NCBI GenBank assembly: GCA_002633005.1
Contig: NMRA01000267.1
Coordinates: 471,939-535,938, forward strand
Direction of reading: 5' to 3'
DNA: 64,000 nucleotides
From: Phoronis australis
Lineage: Eukaryota > Phoronida > Phoronidae
Made by a program: the position numbers and the translations under genes. Positions 24,340 to 36,057 of the stretch are shown in pieces (the first letter of the stretch is position 1; each line of letters begins with the position of its first letter). The notes beneath the pieces were generated by a model. That model saw only the letters and a list, made by a program, of their open reading frames with translations, was not told where the DNA came from and did no database searches.

Positions 24340-24760
24340 ATTCCAACAGGAGGAGTCTCAAGAGCAACAGACTTGGCACGATGTCCCACATGCACGAGAA
24401 GTTGCACAAGAGCATCCGGTGGTTGAGCATGTGAACCCAGACCAACAGGAGTCTCAAGAAGAACAGACTTCACATAATGTCTCACATGCAAAAGATGTTG
24501 CACAAGAGCATCCGGTAGTTGAGCGTGTGAACCCAGACAAACAGGAGTCTCAAGAGGAATAGACTTGGCACGATGTCCCACATGCACAAGAAGGTGCTCG
24601 ATCGCATCCACTAATTGATAGTGTGGGGGAGACACCTGATGTAGAGGTTGAAACTGCAAGACTCAACTTAAACACTGTTGTGATGGGGTTCCTCAGTTTA
24701 AAAAGGATGTACAAAGGCAAAAAATTGACCCAAAAGTGGAAGGCTAGAAGTACACACTGA
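24340..24760 (+). CDS. exon-like ORF with three 32-residue repeats and one nonsense codon
   Basis: Acceptor gcacactttacag precedes 24340. The frame then reads FQQEESQEQQTWHDVPHARE and VAQEHPVVEHVNPD. The block, starting near QQESQEEQ, repeats three times with a 96-bp period (24368, 24464 and 24560 at equivalent bases). The third copy has TAG (24560-24562) where the other two have CAG. After it the frame stays open through DSVGETPDVEVETARLNL and MYKGKKLTQKW to TGA at 24758. Function is unknown. A repetitive Gln/Glu/His-rich, probably disordered region is what can be seen. It may be a pseudogene or part of a mobile element. Confidence 0.5.
24345..24632 (+). repeat. 96-bp tandem repeat, 3 copies
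   Basis: Copies begin near 24345, 24441 and 24537. The copies read acttggcacgatgtcccaca, acttcacataatgtctcaca and acttggcacgatgtcccaca at equivalent places. The 96-bp length keeps the reading frame on both strands, which also creates a 119-residue antisense ORF. Confidence 0.9.
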
Positions 24761-24975
24761 ATCATATAAAGACAGACTTTTCTTTACAAGGTTATTGTTA
24801 AGAATATTGTGACCTAAGGAAATGTCATTGGTTTTTTCTTCCTGCATTTCCAGTGCCATTTCTCCATCATTTGTATTGATGAGCAAGTCGTTTGTTTGTA
24901 CACTCTTCGAATCTGCAGGGAGAGTTCGTGTTGGAATACGCACACCTTTACTTCGTTTACGACCTCCGGACACCA
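24698..24975 (-). CDS. possible exon, unrecognised
   Basis: On the minus strand an acceptor (tttcacaactacag) ends just before 24975. Entering in phase 1, the frame reads VSGGRKRSKGVRIP, then TRTLPADSKSVQTND and EMALEMQEEKTNDIS. A basic patch followed by an acidic one looks protein-like, but no family or donor site could be fixed. It is convergent with the ORF at 24340-24760. Confidence 0.25.
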
Positions 24976-25072
24976 CTGTAGTTGTGAAAATTATTGGTAG
25001 TTTTCTCTTACTGAAATGTATGAAGATAACATAAATGCACTCAGTATAGAGCAGAAAAGATTTTTGCAACAA

Positions 25073-26294
25073 ATATCAGATTCAGGGATATTCCAAGCAC
25101 TACACAGTCCAAATTAACTGAACAACTTTTCAGGAACACTTTTGAAGTCTGTTCATCCGAATCCACAAATTTCAAGTGACCATGTTTGCCTAGTTTTCGG
25201 TTGTGTTTCGATTTCCAAAGAAAACAAATTATGTTCCCGGAAAAGAGATGGGGGTGTTCATCTTATTCGGGTGGGTATTTTTGCCTCTTGGTAATAATCT
25301 TTAAAAATAACTGTAGTATAGGCAACACTGAATTATGCATTGGGCGTGACCAGATTAGGTATAACATTGGGCGTGGCCAGGTTAGGTAAAACTTAAAGTT
25401 TTGGCTTTCACGTGAACACTTGGTCACTAATTCTGGTTTGATCAGATATATTGATCCAATGCTAGATTTGAATTGAAGTTCGCATGTATGATTGTGTAGT
25501 ACCCTCGCCATGACCAAAGTAGAATAGATAATTTAGTAATTCTCAACCTGGGAATTGTTCATAGAGTCGAACTATAAACAATAACCTGCAGTACTCTATG
25601 GGAAGATCATCCCTTTGCTTAATATGTTGATTGCAGTACATTGTAGAGATTACCCTGATTACCCAGCCTGGGAAAGCGGACACCCAAATTAAACTGGCAA
25701 TTGTGCTATAACCATTTCGGCATTTGGCTTATTGGCAATTGTCCATTGGATGACTAGCAGAAGCTCAAATGATTTATTGGAAGAGCGCCTACAACTACAG
25801 CATAACGTACGTTGCCGTCGGTTGAGATTCGACACCGACTGAATTTTGAGGCTTGGCTGAGGCTGACACTGAAATGACTGAATTGGCTATGTTGGCAGTT
25901 GTAAATTACATGTACACTTTTAACAAAATACATCGTGCGAAACGTTTACTCACTACTACGGGAAACTCAATAAGTTCACTGCTTTAAAAATAAACTCACT
26001 TCGCTCATTGTCTCCCAGGCTGTGGAAGCCAAATTCCTTCCTTCTGATGATTTTAGAAATGCCCACCCAATGACGTTTTCGTTTATCTCGCGAGATAGCA
26101 TGCGACACACTTGGCATCCACTGTAACTGCGAGGCTGTGTGAAGCAGTAACTGTACGTGCTAGGATGCAAGTGCTCACGCGAAAAGTTCATGGCGTCGGT
26201 GGGTACTTTCACAGGAACTTTATGCGCAACTGATCATTTGACTTTAGTAAAACGTTTTACACTTTGCACATTCCAGACGACGTACTTGCCGAAA
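25073..26294. other. no gene seen
   Basis: Unassigned except for a 27-bp direct repeat at 25339-25392. Confidence 0.3.
25339..25392 (+). repeat. 27-bp tandem duplication
   Basis: ATTGGGCGTG(A/G)CCAG followed by (A/G)TTAGGTA(T/A)AAC occurs twice in tandem, with three mismatches. Confidence 0.9.
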
Positions 26295-26296
26295 GT

Positions 26297-26344
<48 letters not shown>
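26295..26344. repeat. (GA)n microsatellite, 3' tail of the LINE
   Basis: A GA run with one AAA interruption. On the minus strand it follows CAATAAACAACC directly and so marks the 3' terminus of the LINE. Confidence 0.9.
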
Positions 26345-26346
<2 letters not shown>

Positions 26347-26455
26347 TGTTTATTGCACTTGGAGCTAAGCTCATTTGTACATATTATATTGCAACATTTG
26401 GTATAGGTGGCAATTTCATGTTCGGGTATTCAATACATATATACATATTTACACG

Positions 26456-28680
26456 TTACAATGTTAGAGTTTCCTGTCTAATACTATAAGCCTTTAATAT
26501 AAATAAGGATGGTCTTTTCAAAAGATTTCCACAGTTTGCTTTGAATAAGTATTTGACGTTTTCGATGTCTGTATGCTGTAGGGATATTTCTGATAAAAAA
26601 TTCTTTCTAATGTCCTTAAGTACGGGCCAGTTATGTAATAAGTGTATTTCGTCTTAAATTTCTGAATGGTTGCAAATTTCGCAATCTATCTTCCTTTGGA
26701 ATGTCATGGTGCCTACCAGTTTTTATTTTCAGTTGGTGTCCAGAGCACCTGAATTTGGCTAAAATTCTACGTAGAGTTGGTGGTAGACTGTAAAGATATT
26801 CTTCACAAGATAAATCGGATAATAGAGTAGAATGAGCACTTGCTTGAGCTCTCCACTCATGTCCTCCATTTTTGGGCACCACAATCCAACAATCTTTGCT
26901 TAAATTCTGATATAAATAAATCAATGTTACCCGGTCCACTTATCCATACCTCCCCAAACCCGTATCTGACTAAAATATCTTTAACTGCACTGGCCCAATT
27001 TTCTCGTCCTTTTTCACAGTCTTCCCGCAGCATCCTGTAACTTTTCTTTGGGTATCTGGGGTTATTCAACTGTAGAATTTTGGTCCAGTAAATTATTGAT
27101 GGGCACAAGTATTTCACAGATAATAAATGCCTGCCGCATTCTCCTCTGGCCATAACGTTACTTGTTTTCTTTGGGACACCAGCAACCCATTTACAGAAAT
27201 GATTGTGAACACATTCTATGTCTTTCGAATATACTGTACCCCATATCTCAGCACCATATAACATTATAGGAACTACCATACTATCAAACAATTTAAAACA
27301 TACATGCGGGGATCTACTATTCACATTGGTTAAACATGTTTTTAACATGTTCATTGCTTTTCTAGCTTGTAAAGCTGATATTCTACAATTTTTAATCCAT
27401 TTTAATCTGCAAGAAAATGTCACACCAAGATACTTGTAATAAGATTTCGTTTCTACCGATTTCTTATTGTAGAACCACCGTTCTTGTGCCGACAGAGCCC
27501 CACCTCGCTTGAAGACAACAATATGTGTCTTATCAAGATTAACACAAAGACTCCAATCCACACAGTAGTTGTGCAATACATTTAATTTCCTCTGGAGACC
27601 AGGCACTGTGTCCGCCACAAGTACCAAATCGTCCGCGAACAATAACAAACTTAATTCACAATCATCACACTTGATACCTCGTCCTCCATTTTCTTTGACC
27701 TCTGACACCAGTCCGTTAACCAAAACAGAGAATAACCAAGGACTCAGTATGCACCCTTGTTTCACACCTCTCGCCAATCAAAATAGGGTGCGATTTGACT
27801 CTGTATTCTCACGCACAATTTCACTTCAGCATAAATATTCCTCAGGAGATTGAACATTTTCCCGTGGAGATTATTTTTTAACAAACAATAAAACAGACGT
27901 GTAGTTTCTAGACTGTCAAACGCCTTGCTAAAGTCCACAAGGGCACAGTACATTTTTCCACCTCTTTTTGATAAATTTATGTGGGCCAAAGCTTGTAGAA
28001 CAAAAATGTTATCCACGGTCGAATAACCCGCCCTAAATCCGGCTTGTTCCTCAGGGATACATTGCATTGCATCCGACCACTCACTTCTGTTTAATATTGA
28101 TGTAAACAGCTTGCTTATGCTATCAATTAAAGAAATTCCCCTGTAATTATTTGGGTTATTTTTGTCTCCTTTCTTGTAGATTGGAACGATTATACTCTTT
28201 CTCCAGTTCTCCGGGAATTTTCCTGTCACCAGTACCTTGTTGAATAGTTTGCATAATACTTCAACGATGTCACCAGTCAGTGCTTTGAAGAGTTCGTTTG
28301 GAAAACCATCTTCTCCAGGGGTTTTGTTGCTTTTAAGTTTAATTATTTCCTGATTGATTTCGGACATGTCAATTTCTTTATTAAGTTGTACCAAGATTTC
28401 ATCACCAGGTGTGTTGGCACAGTCATTGCAGCTTTCGTCGTGCTCTCGCATTTCGTCCAGCAAATTATTAAGGAATTTCCTATTTTTCCGTACAGGATCA
28501 GTGTTCAAAAGTTTTTCAAAATAGTTATACCATTCGTTCGACGAAATATCCGCTTGTTGAATATTGTTCGGATTTATGATTGACTTCACGTTTTCCCAGA
28601 ATATTCTTGGATCTCTCACTGAATCACATAATTTCTTTTCCATTTGTTCGTCATAATTCTTCTTTTTTCACGACAGGTTT
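26456..28680 (-). pseudogene. LINE ORF2, reverse transcriptase and C-terminal region
   Basis: The RT frame begins MEKKLCDSVRDPRIFWENVK. It carries LKSNKTPGEDGFPNELFKAL, the motif LVDFSKAFDS, GVKQGCILSPWLFS and the catalytic LLFADDLVLVAD (FADD rather than YADD). A frameshift near 27770 separates two halves. A further frame change near 26650-26860 interrupts the C-terminal part, where RRILAKFRCSGHQLKIKTG can be read. The last readable frame ends SIRQETLTL and a stop near 26456. The order of domains fits a non-LTR RT; the clade was not assigned. Confidence 0.85.
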
Positions 28681-28757
28681 CCTTAAATTGACTTTTCGTA
28701 TCAATATAATTACGTAGTGTATCCACGCACTTTGTGGATCTGAGAAATTTCAATAAA

Positions 28758-29935
28758 TTAATTTTTTTCTATTTTCTTTTGCTCGCAAACGTTGTCGAAC
28801 CACCTTGGCTGCTGCCTGTTCACTGCGGGTTTATTGCTTATTTTCATGTCAGCGCCGCAAGCGTGGAATAATTCATTTATTAATTTAACTGCTTTGTTAA
28901 TATCCATATCGATGGCTGAAGATATTTGGGATAATTTCTCGCTGCCCAGGCTATCCTTAAAACTTGAAGATTTGTGTGGCTGCCACTTGAGTCGGTGCAA
29001 TGGGGTTGTTCTGACACTAGTGTTCGATCCGTCTGTATCAGCTTCCGTATGTTCTAGATAACGTAGAGTACACATGATAGGAAATGGTCTGACTGGTCGT
29101 AGTTTAATACTTCAAAGTCATTAATATATTCGAACAGAGATGCCTCGGCAATAACAGTCAATAGTGCTGCATCCTCGAGTGGAGACGGATGAATAGTTTC
29201 CTTCTCTGTCTGAGGGGTATCTACCGTTAACTATGTGCGTACCATATACTGCACAAAATTTGGCAAGTTCTTTGCCAAAGTAATTAGATTTCGCTTCTTG
29301 GTTGTTTCTTGGTTTTTCAAAATTATTTTGAACATAACAACAATCGCTATTGGCAAGGACATTGATATGCGTGATATCGTCATCTGGGATGTAGTCTCTG
29401 AGTGTAGCTGTCCTTGAATTAAAGTCACCTGTCAAAATAACCCGTGAGTGGTTAAATTTCTCATTACTCTTTGAGCAGGTAAAGTCATCCTCGAGACGAT
29501 CAACACCGCAGTCAGAAATGTCGTGGCTGTAGTATGCTGACCCTTCGGGAGGGAGATAAATAAAACCTATTATTACATCTGGCTTGTTTGAGCCAGCAAA
29601 CAAATCTTTCAGTTGCAAATATACTCTGTCTTCCAAATTCTCACTTATGCGAGTTATTTTGGTTCCTAAATTGTTCTTTATCATTACTGTCACTCCACCA
29701 GATACTTTGCTGTTATGTATGTTTCGTACTGATGTGAACGTGGAATAATGTTCTAAGAGATCGCCAAATTCATGCTCTGCTCTTGCGTGTGATTCAATGA
29801 ATCCTATGAGGTAGTAGTTTCTAATTATTTTTTTTAACTTCTCCTTTGTATTGTCGTAGGTTACTTTCTACCCCCCCCTATGTTCCATGATCTTATTTTC
29901 ATTTCTCTTGTCATTGTTTGCTATTGACTGTCGTC
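28758..29935 (-). pseudogene. LINE ORF2, endonuclease and linker
   Basis: The start reads MKIRSWNIGG near 29910, an APE-type endonuclease beginning. A G8 run near 29872-29880 breaks the frame. It continues as FIESHARAEHEFGDLLEHY, then VIIGFIYLPPEG, VILTGDFNSR and an HIVNGR-type segment. A frame change near 29100 leads into a linker with QPRWFDNVCEQKK at 28790, which precedes the RT. The catalytic GDFN(S)R motif is present. Confidence 0.75.
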
Positions 29936-29976
29936 CTCTTCATTTGTATCCGTTCTATCTCTGAAGATGTATCTAT

Positions 29977-30385
29977 CCAGGGCCCGGTCTCCAATCTTTT
30001 TACTCGAAATGGAACTCGAAATTAGGTTTGGCATTTTCTACTCTACTTTTGGGCAAACTCAAGATAAGTGTCTATTATTCTATGCTCGAGTACACAACAA
30101 CTTACGCATATAATTTATTGCCCTTAGTTCTCAATTTGTAAACCCAATATTAAAGCAATAAGTAAGAGTTTGAACTCGAAATTTCGAGTTTTTACTCGAG
30201 TTTGTAGCACGAATATAAGGGTCTTCAAGGGCAAACTTGAATAAGAAACTCCTATGTGTAAACTATAATGTATTCGAGCACAGTCTGATAACCAATTATC
30301 TTAAGTTCGCACAAAAGGAGCAGAGAAATTGCCAAAAATAGTTTCGAGTTCGTTTCGAGTACAAAGATTAGAGACCGGGTCCAGG
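29977..30385. mobile_element. 409-bp element with inverted ends inserted in LINE ORF1
   Basis: Left end CCAGGGCCCGGTCTCCAATC and right end GATTAGAGACCGGGTCCAGG form an imperfect terminal inverted repeat. The inside is rich in ACTCGAAAT/TCGAGTTT words that also pair. It interrupts ORF1 between the codons for VVCN and DRYIF. CCTGG flanks both ends and may be the target duplication. A fragment of the same family lies at 21137-21313. Confidence 0.85.
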
Positions 30386-31080
30386 TTGCAGACAACTTTG
30401 TCAATATGATCGTCATACAGGTACATTTTCCCGTTGTGATAAAGTTTATCGAATTTTATTGTGGCTTCTATAAAATTATTGTCTCTTGAGAACTGCAATA
30501 ACTTTGATCTAGCGATACGAACTTTCTTGCTGAAGTCTTCAGCCACCGAGTATTGAGTTTCACTCCTTAATTTTCTTTTGCCTTTTAAGATCTGCATCTT
30601 GTCCTTGAACGAACTTAACTTTGCGATGATTGGTCGAGGTTTGCTAGGGTTCTTGCGACCAATCCTATGGGCCCGCTCAAACTTTACCTCTGATATGTCG
30701 ATGTGGTTATTGACTAGTTCCTTTACTGCAATTTCCGCTTCTTCCCATGTTTCCGAATTCCCCTCGGGAATGCCGTGAAAAATTAGGTTGTCCCGTCTAG
30801 ACCTATTCTCTAAATCCTCCACCTTGCTTTCCAAGTGCGCCACCTGTTGTCTCAAACCGACATTTTCCTGCTTCATTTCCTTGCATTGACGACTTAAGGA
30901 TTCTATTTTACCAGACAAATTTTCTCTCATTTTCTCAAATTTTGTATTCATTTGTTCTAGTAGTTCTCTATTCGATATATCAGGTAGGTTACTTTCAGGT
31001 TGAGTCATATATGAAGGTAAGGTCCGGTTGCGCAATCCGGTCGCAGGTCCTGCATTAGGTGTGCATTTACCTCCTGGCAT
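30386..31080 (-). CDS. LINE ORF1, L1-type RNA-binding protein
   Basis: ATG at 31080 on the minus strand. Residues ~30-100 form a coiled coil (ELLEQMNTKFEKMRENLSGK, then heptads to EDLENRSRRDNL). An RRM-like core follows (LIFHGIPEG, ERAHRIGRKN, RPIIAKLSSFKDK) and then a C-terminal domain with DFSKKVRIARSKLL. This is the layout of L1 ORF1p/Transposase_22 proteins, which trimerise and bind the element RNA. The frame is open from 31080 to the inserted element at 30385. The original C-terminus resumes beyond it at 29976 and stops near 29926 (DRYIFRDRTDTNEEDDSQ). Confidence 0.85.
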
Positions 31081-31130
31081 GATTTGCTATTGTTCCGTAA
31101 CCTGTATATACACTGTAAACTGAAACAGAG

Positions 31131-31509
31131 CTCTGACACCTCAGTGTAGGTAACCCTATAGCAGGTTGTGGAACTGTCTCAAAGTCGGTTTTCACTCAGT
31201 CTAATGAAGTTTGACCAACCTTCAAGCGTTCTGTAGATGTTGAGTATCACTTTCTTTTGACTGAAGTCCACACTTTTGTGTATTACCGTAGTAATTTTAG
31301 TATGAGCGATGTAGATATGCGTTCACAATAATAGCGCCATCTATCAGAAGTAAAACTTGCGAATTTTGGCAGGTGTCGCTAGTGAATAATGACTTATGCG
31401 TAAGATCGCAGATTTCGTCCATTGATATGCAGTGGGCGGTCCATGTACGACAAAATTTAAGACGAAATCTACTTTTTACTTCTTTGTGATTCGCCCATGT
31501 AATATAAAA
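31131..31509. other. junction between two LINEs
   Basis: The unassigned sequence includes whatever replaced the missing 3' part of the older retrotransposon, and possibly 5' UTR of the younger LINE. The minus ORF at 31297-31557 is RT-like only in its first ~15 residues. Confidence 0.4.
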
Positions 31510-33888
31510 TACGTACTCGGTGTGAGGAGTAAATGTAAGCTTGTGGTCTAGTAGCAATCCAATATGTTTGTGTGTGAACTTATTGGGAATAACTTACCCA
31601 TTGAGTGATAATTCCAGCTTTGGATTTGTTTGGAATTGAGTATTATTAGACTTAGAAAATATAAGATAAACACTTTTTTCAGGTTTAAATTTCATCTTCC
31701 ATTTGCAAGACCAGTCATAGATTTTCTTTAGGTGAGTTTGCAATTGTAAGGAGTCATGGGAATTCTTTTTGAGAATGGGTATAAAATTGCAGTGTCATCA
31801 GCATATAAGAATGTTTTAGACTTTATTGTGTCCGGAAGATCATTAATGTACAATAAAAATAGTAAGGGGCCTAGTACGCTACCCTGTGGTACTCCAGCAT
31901 TTACGAAACCTGGCGTTGAAGAGCGTGATAAGACACCCTCTATTCGGACTTTGTAAGTTTGACATTCGAGATATGATTTTAGAAGTGAGAAGAGAGTTCC
32001 GGAAAAACCATAATATTGTAAGTTATGTAGAAGCAGACCATGGGGAACGACATCAAAACTTGATGCAATGTCTAAGAAAACGGGACTCACGTTGTCTCCT
32101 TGCTCAAACTGAAGGTGGATTTCGTGTAGAATTTCTTTAAGTTGGGACACAGTGCTGTTACCAGGCGACGATATATGAGGTTTTTTGAAGAGAGGTGGTT
32201 AAACATGTGTTGAGAAATTATTTTTTCTAAAATTTTGGATAGGTGTTAAGTAGAGTTACAGGTATGGGGCGATAGTTGGCAATGTCTGTTTTGGGGATCT
32301 TTTTGTGTATTGGTATCATAACACCAAGTTTCCAGTTCAAAGGAAAGTTTCCAGATTGTAGTATTTTGTTATATAATGTTGTCAAAGGAGCTGTAAGCTC
32401 TCTTGCTATTATCTTAATCATTTTATCGGTTATGGGATTTGTTACCGTCGTTTTTGTTTTCGTCAATATTTTCTAGTAGTTTTCGGACTTCCGATGTTTG
32501 GGCTTGTATGTCAGAGAGATGTTCTAATGTTCTGTTTGGGAATTCGGGAAAGCTTGTTGTTGGCGCAACGTGACTCATGGCGGTGTAGTATTCAAAAAAT
32601 AACTTACTTTTTTCAGCTTTGGATGACGCCTGAGTGTTGGATTCCTTTGAGTGGATGGTGGGGTATGAAGATTGCTTTACCTGTCCTCGAATTTTGTTTA
32701 TTATATCCCAATATTCCTTTGAATTTTTGGAGACATTGTTGATGTTGGAGATAATTTTCATCTTATACTTTTGTTTTGTCTTTTTAAATAGTTCTTCTAC
32801 ACTCTTGCACTTTTCTTTGTAGCACTTAAAGGTGCATGGGTTATTTGATTTTCTAAACGATCTGTACAGTTTGTTTCTTTTATTTATTTCAGTCTTAAAG
32901 TTATTGTTAAACCACGGTTTGTTCTTGTTTTTTATTGTTTTCGTGGTTGATGGGACATTATTGTTTAGTATGTTGTTAAGTTGAGACTGTGTCATTTATG
33001 TCACTTTTGCTCAGTATTTCAGTCCATTTAAATGTGGTTATGTCAGTGCACAGTTTGTCCATGTTAATGAGGTTGTAATTCCAGATCTGTATGATAACGT
33101 GTGGTTCTTTTGGTAAGCATTTGAGTGTGAATGTGGTCCGAGTTACCAATGGGAGGCCTTACGGAAGTAGATTCGATTAATCCGAGATTGTTAGTAATAC
33201 ATAAATCAAGGCAAGAATGTAAATACTCTGTTAAACTTGTGGGTTCGTTTATTAGTTTTACACAGTCATTTGAGAGGAGAATATCGAGCAATTCGAGACC
33301 AGCCTGGTTGTCATTTTCTTCTACGTACCAAGTACTATTCCTTGCGTTGAAATCCCGTTGATAACAAATGTTTTATTAGTTTGTGAGAGTTCTTGCAGTT
33401 GTTCTGCAAAGGTCTTGAAATATGTTTTCCTGTCATGGGACGTCTGTGAGGGTGAGCGATAGAAAAAACATAATATACCTTCTTGTGGTTGACATAAAGT
33501 TCATTCCAACAGTTATTCATTGATTGTCCAATTTTAGTATCAATTGTTTTGTAATTTACGGAGTTATGGACAAACAAGACCAACCCCCTCCCGGCGTTAG
33601 TGTGGTAGGCAATGTTGTATTCTGGAATGATAAGTGCACTGAGGTTGTCTTCGGACAGTGTTCCGGATTCACATATGGCTATGACCATGTAATTGTTGTC
33701 TGTAATAAATTGCTTGAGAATTTCAAATCTTGAAAGACTGTTCGCCTTTTTAGGCTATTGATGTTAGTGAATAAGACCTTGAAGCTGGTTGAACCCTGAG
33801 GGTCGGGTCCTTGAGTGACCTCTATGTCACCAGCAGTCAAAAGGCTTTGCTCAATGATAACTCTGATATCACAACGTGAGTTCTTCAT
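31510..33888 (-). pseudogene. second CR1/L2-type retrotransposon ORF2, decayed and 3'-truncated
   Basis: Fragments in changing minus-strand frames follow the same order as the element at 13057-16539: decayed 2A leader (33888-33679), endonuclease (VIAICESGTL at 33688, ILLSNDCVKLINEPT and LDLCITNNLGLIE to 33064), central region (NKPWFNNNFK, NSKEYWDIINKIRG, 32995-32423), and RT ([43 protein letters not shown], 32150-31728). It stops resembling RT after LLLDHKLTFTPH near 31515. It is older than the plus-strand copy, judging by more frame breaks. Confidence 0.85.
33805..33843 (-). other. decayed 2A motif
   Basis: Residues 16-28 of the minus frame starting at 33888 read LLTAGDIEVTQGP. This aligns with LLLAGDVEENPGP of the other copy. 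The essential Asn-Pro of NPGP is now Thr-Gln, and a Glu is lost, so recoding is not expected. Confidence 0.8.
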
Positions 33889-36057
33889 TGTGTAGTAAAC
33901 ATTACGTAAGTGCGCAGTTTGGGGTCATTTCCCTATAAGAAAAGTGAGGTCGAGCGTGATGGGTGAAAAGCAATGGGGTATTTTTGTTTTCCAGACACCC
34001 GGACTATTGTAATTATTGTGTGTGTGTGTAGTAAATTCATACAGTTCATATTTAGCATGCTTATCTAACAACAGAAGAAAGAAATATATACAGGCGTGTG
34101 AATAGACTAAAAGTAATTAAGTAAGCTAGAACAAAAGCAATGAACACTAGGGGGTAAACACTTGGGTTGGCATGAAAATTCCACTACAACTTAGGCTAAA
34201 TTTTGTAAATAGAAAACTGATTATTGAGTAACGTTGAAAAGTGAAGTGGATTGACGTACTACAGGTTAATACAAAGAGGTAAAAGCAATTTGTACATATG
34301 TAGAATACTGTACTTTGGGATGAAAAGATATCGCCAATTACATTGGTACATGTATTATTTCACATGACGCCGCCCGAGTCAAATAGGGCTCTAAGTCAAT
34401 ACTATTCGATTGGCCATTTTTAGCTTCAACGTCAATGGTGATTAAAGTTGAAACAACTTAAAAAGCGAATTGAAGTCATGAACTGACTCACACTTGATGG
34501 GATGACTACATCAGTATATGAAAATGAATCATTTGAGGTAACATACATGTATGTGTACATGTGTTTGAATAATATAGCTGCAGTTGTCAAGTTCAGTGTA
34601 GTTTCATAGTCAAGACACAAGTGAGACGTAAAATTCCTTAAAAATATGCATTGCTAAGATGTAAGATGTTCTGATTTCACTCCTTGTTGTCTCATTGTTA
34701 TTAGGAAGCTATGCGTATAAGGTGTAGCTAATTGACCCAGAAGTGCATTTTAAGTACTTACACTTGCAAAATCAAAATTCAAGCGAGTTGTACTTTTTGC
34801 TGCACCGAGCTTCTCTGTGGGACAAAAATTGCTATGCCAATATCAAAATCAAAATTTATCGGCGAGAGCTCGTTTTGGCTTACTTTGAGCGCATAATAAT
34901 GTTATTGGGTCACAGGTTTCATTCAGAGAATGTCTTGTAATAATGTGTCTGCACGTTCTCACTTCTACTAGCCTCTAAATTTATGTGAACGTGTACCAAG
35001 AGAGTATGCAGTGGCTTTTTGGTAACTACTATGAAGCAATTTCTGGACTTTAGGATTTGGGGTAGGTCACTAAAATGTGTGCGTAACAGAGGAGAATGGC
35101 CTTAAGCATTGTTGAACTGAGAACAAAAAAAACAGATCGAACTTTAATCATTTTAAATTGTAAATAATGAATTTCCGTGAAAAGTACATTTCTGCACACG
35201 ATTTTTCAGGTTTGATTTTAAGCTGTGTCAACTTTTCTACATGTACATCAACTTGATACCAGCTTTGCATTTATTTTTTTTTTCATTTGGCTGCAGAAAT
35301 GGCAGTGTTGAAATTTTCACTTTCTGATATTACGAAGGCTCATTCGACACCCACATACTAGAGACTTTGGAAACATGGCGTGGAGAACTTTGGCAAAGCA
35401 TGTGGCAATGCTTAAGGTATCAGAAAGTGCTGTCGAAGTGTAGTTAGCTCATTAGTGGAACAAAACTTGTTTCTATAACTTTTTTACGCACAAAGGCCTA
35501 AAAAACTTTCATGGTGCGAGCACCCCTGCAAATTGAGTGTAATCTGGGCCAGGACCAATACGTAGTGCGCAACACCACGACCAATAGCAACTCTTCATCT
35601 CTGCAGAGGCTTGTTTTGTGACAAGTGTTAAAACCATGACTGATGGACTTACAATCCTTAGCAAAATGCAATGGTTTTATTTAGCATGATTTACGATTGA
35701 TAGCGTTAACTGTGTTTCATTTTTGCGTTCAGTGTCGATGGTCTCAAATGATGAATTATTTATTAAAGAAGTGCGTACTGCATTGTTGCATTCGTTCTTT
35801 GTCCAGAATAATTATGTTAGGAGTATCTTTGGAACAACAGTTTGTAGTTCCTTGACTGTGATAAAATATTTCCACACTGACAAGACCTTCGCGTTCAATC
35901 TTTGCGCGGTGCGGAATCGTTACGAGGGCCCCATTCAAGATCAGTCATGTTATGGCTTCAGTCTATATTCACAAAGTAAATTCCAATATTACAATGTAAG
36001 TTTGCAATTGTCCGGAAACAATAGTCCACAAACGTTCTTCCACCAACGGAATGACAA
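33889..36057. other. no gene seen; 3' flank of the minus-strand gene
   Basis: Separates the retrotransposon remnants from the stop codon of the multidomain gene. The 3' UTR of that gene should lie in the right part, but no clear polyadenylation site was fixed. The plus ORF at 35723-36061 has no recognisable motif. Confidence 0.35.

Larger units (their letters stand above)
26295..31130 (-). mobile_element. LINE with L1-type ORF1 and (TC)n tail, defective
   Basis: On the minus strand the order is: 5' UTR, ORF1 (31080 down to about 29926), ORF2 with endonuclease (about 29935-29121) and RT (about 28680-26459), 3' UTR with AATAAA (CAATAAACAACC), then a (CT)n tail at 26344-26295. Several frameshifts break ORF2, and a 409-bp element is inserted near the end of ORF1. 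The element starts just downstream of the truncated 2A-type retrotransposon at 31510. Confidence 0.8.

Noticed and set aside
24300-24659. 119-residue antisense ORF over the 96-bp repeats
   Set aside because: A 96-bp unit keeps any stop-free frame open. The plus-strand reading has the acceptor and the more protein-like composition.
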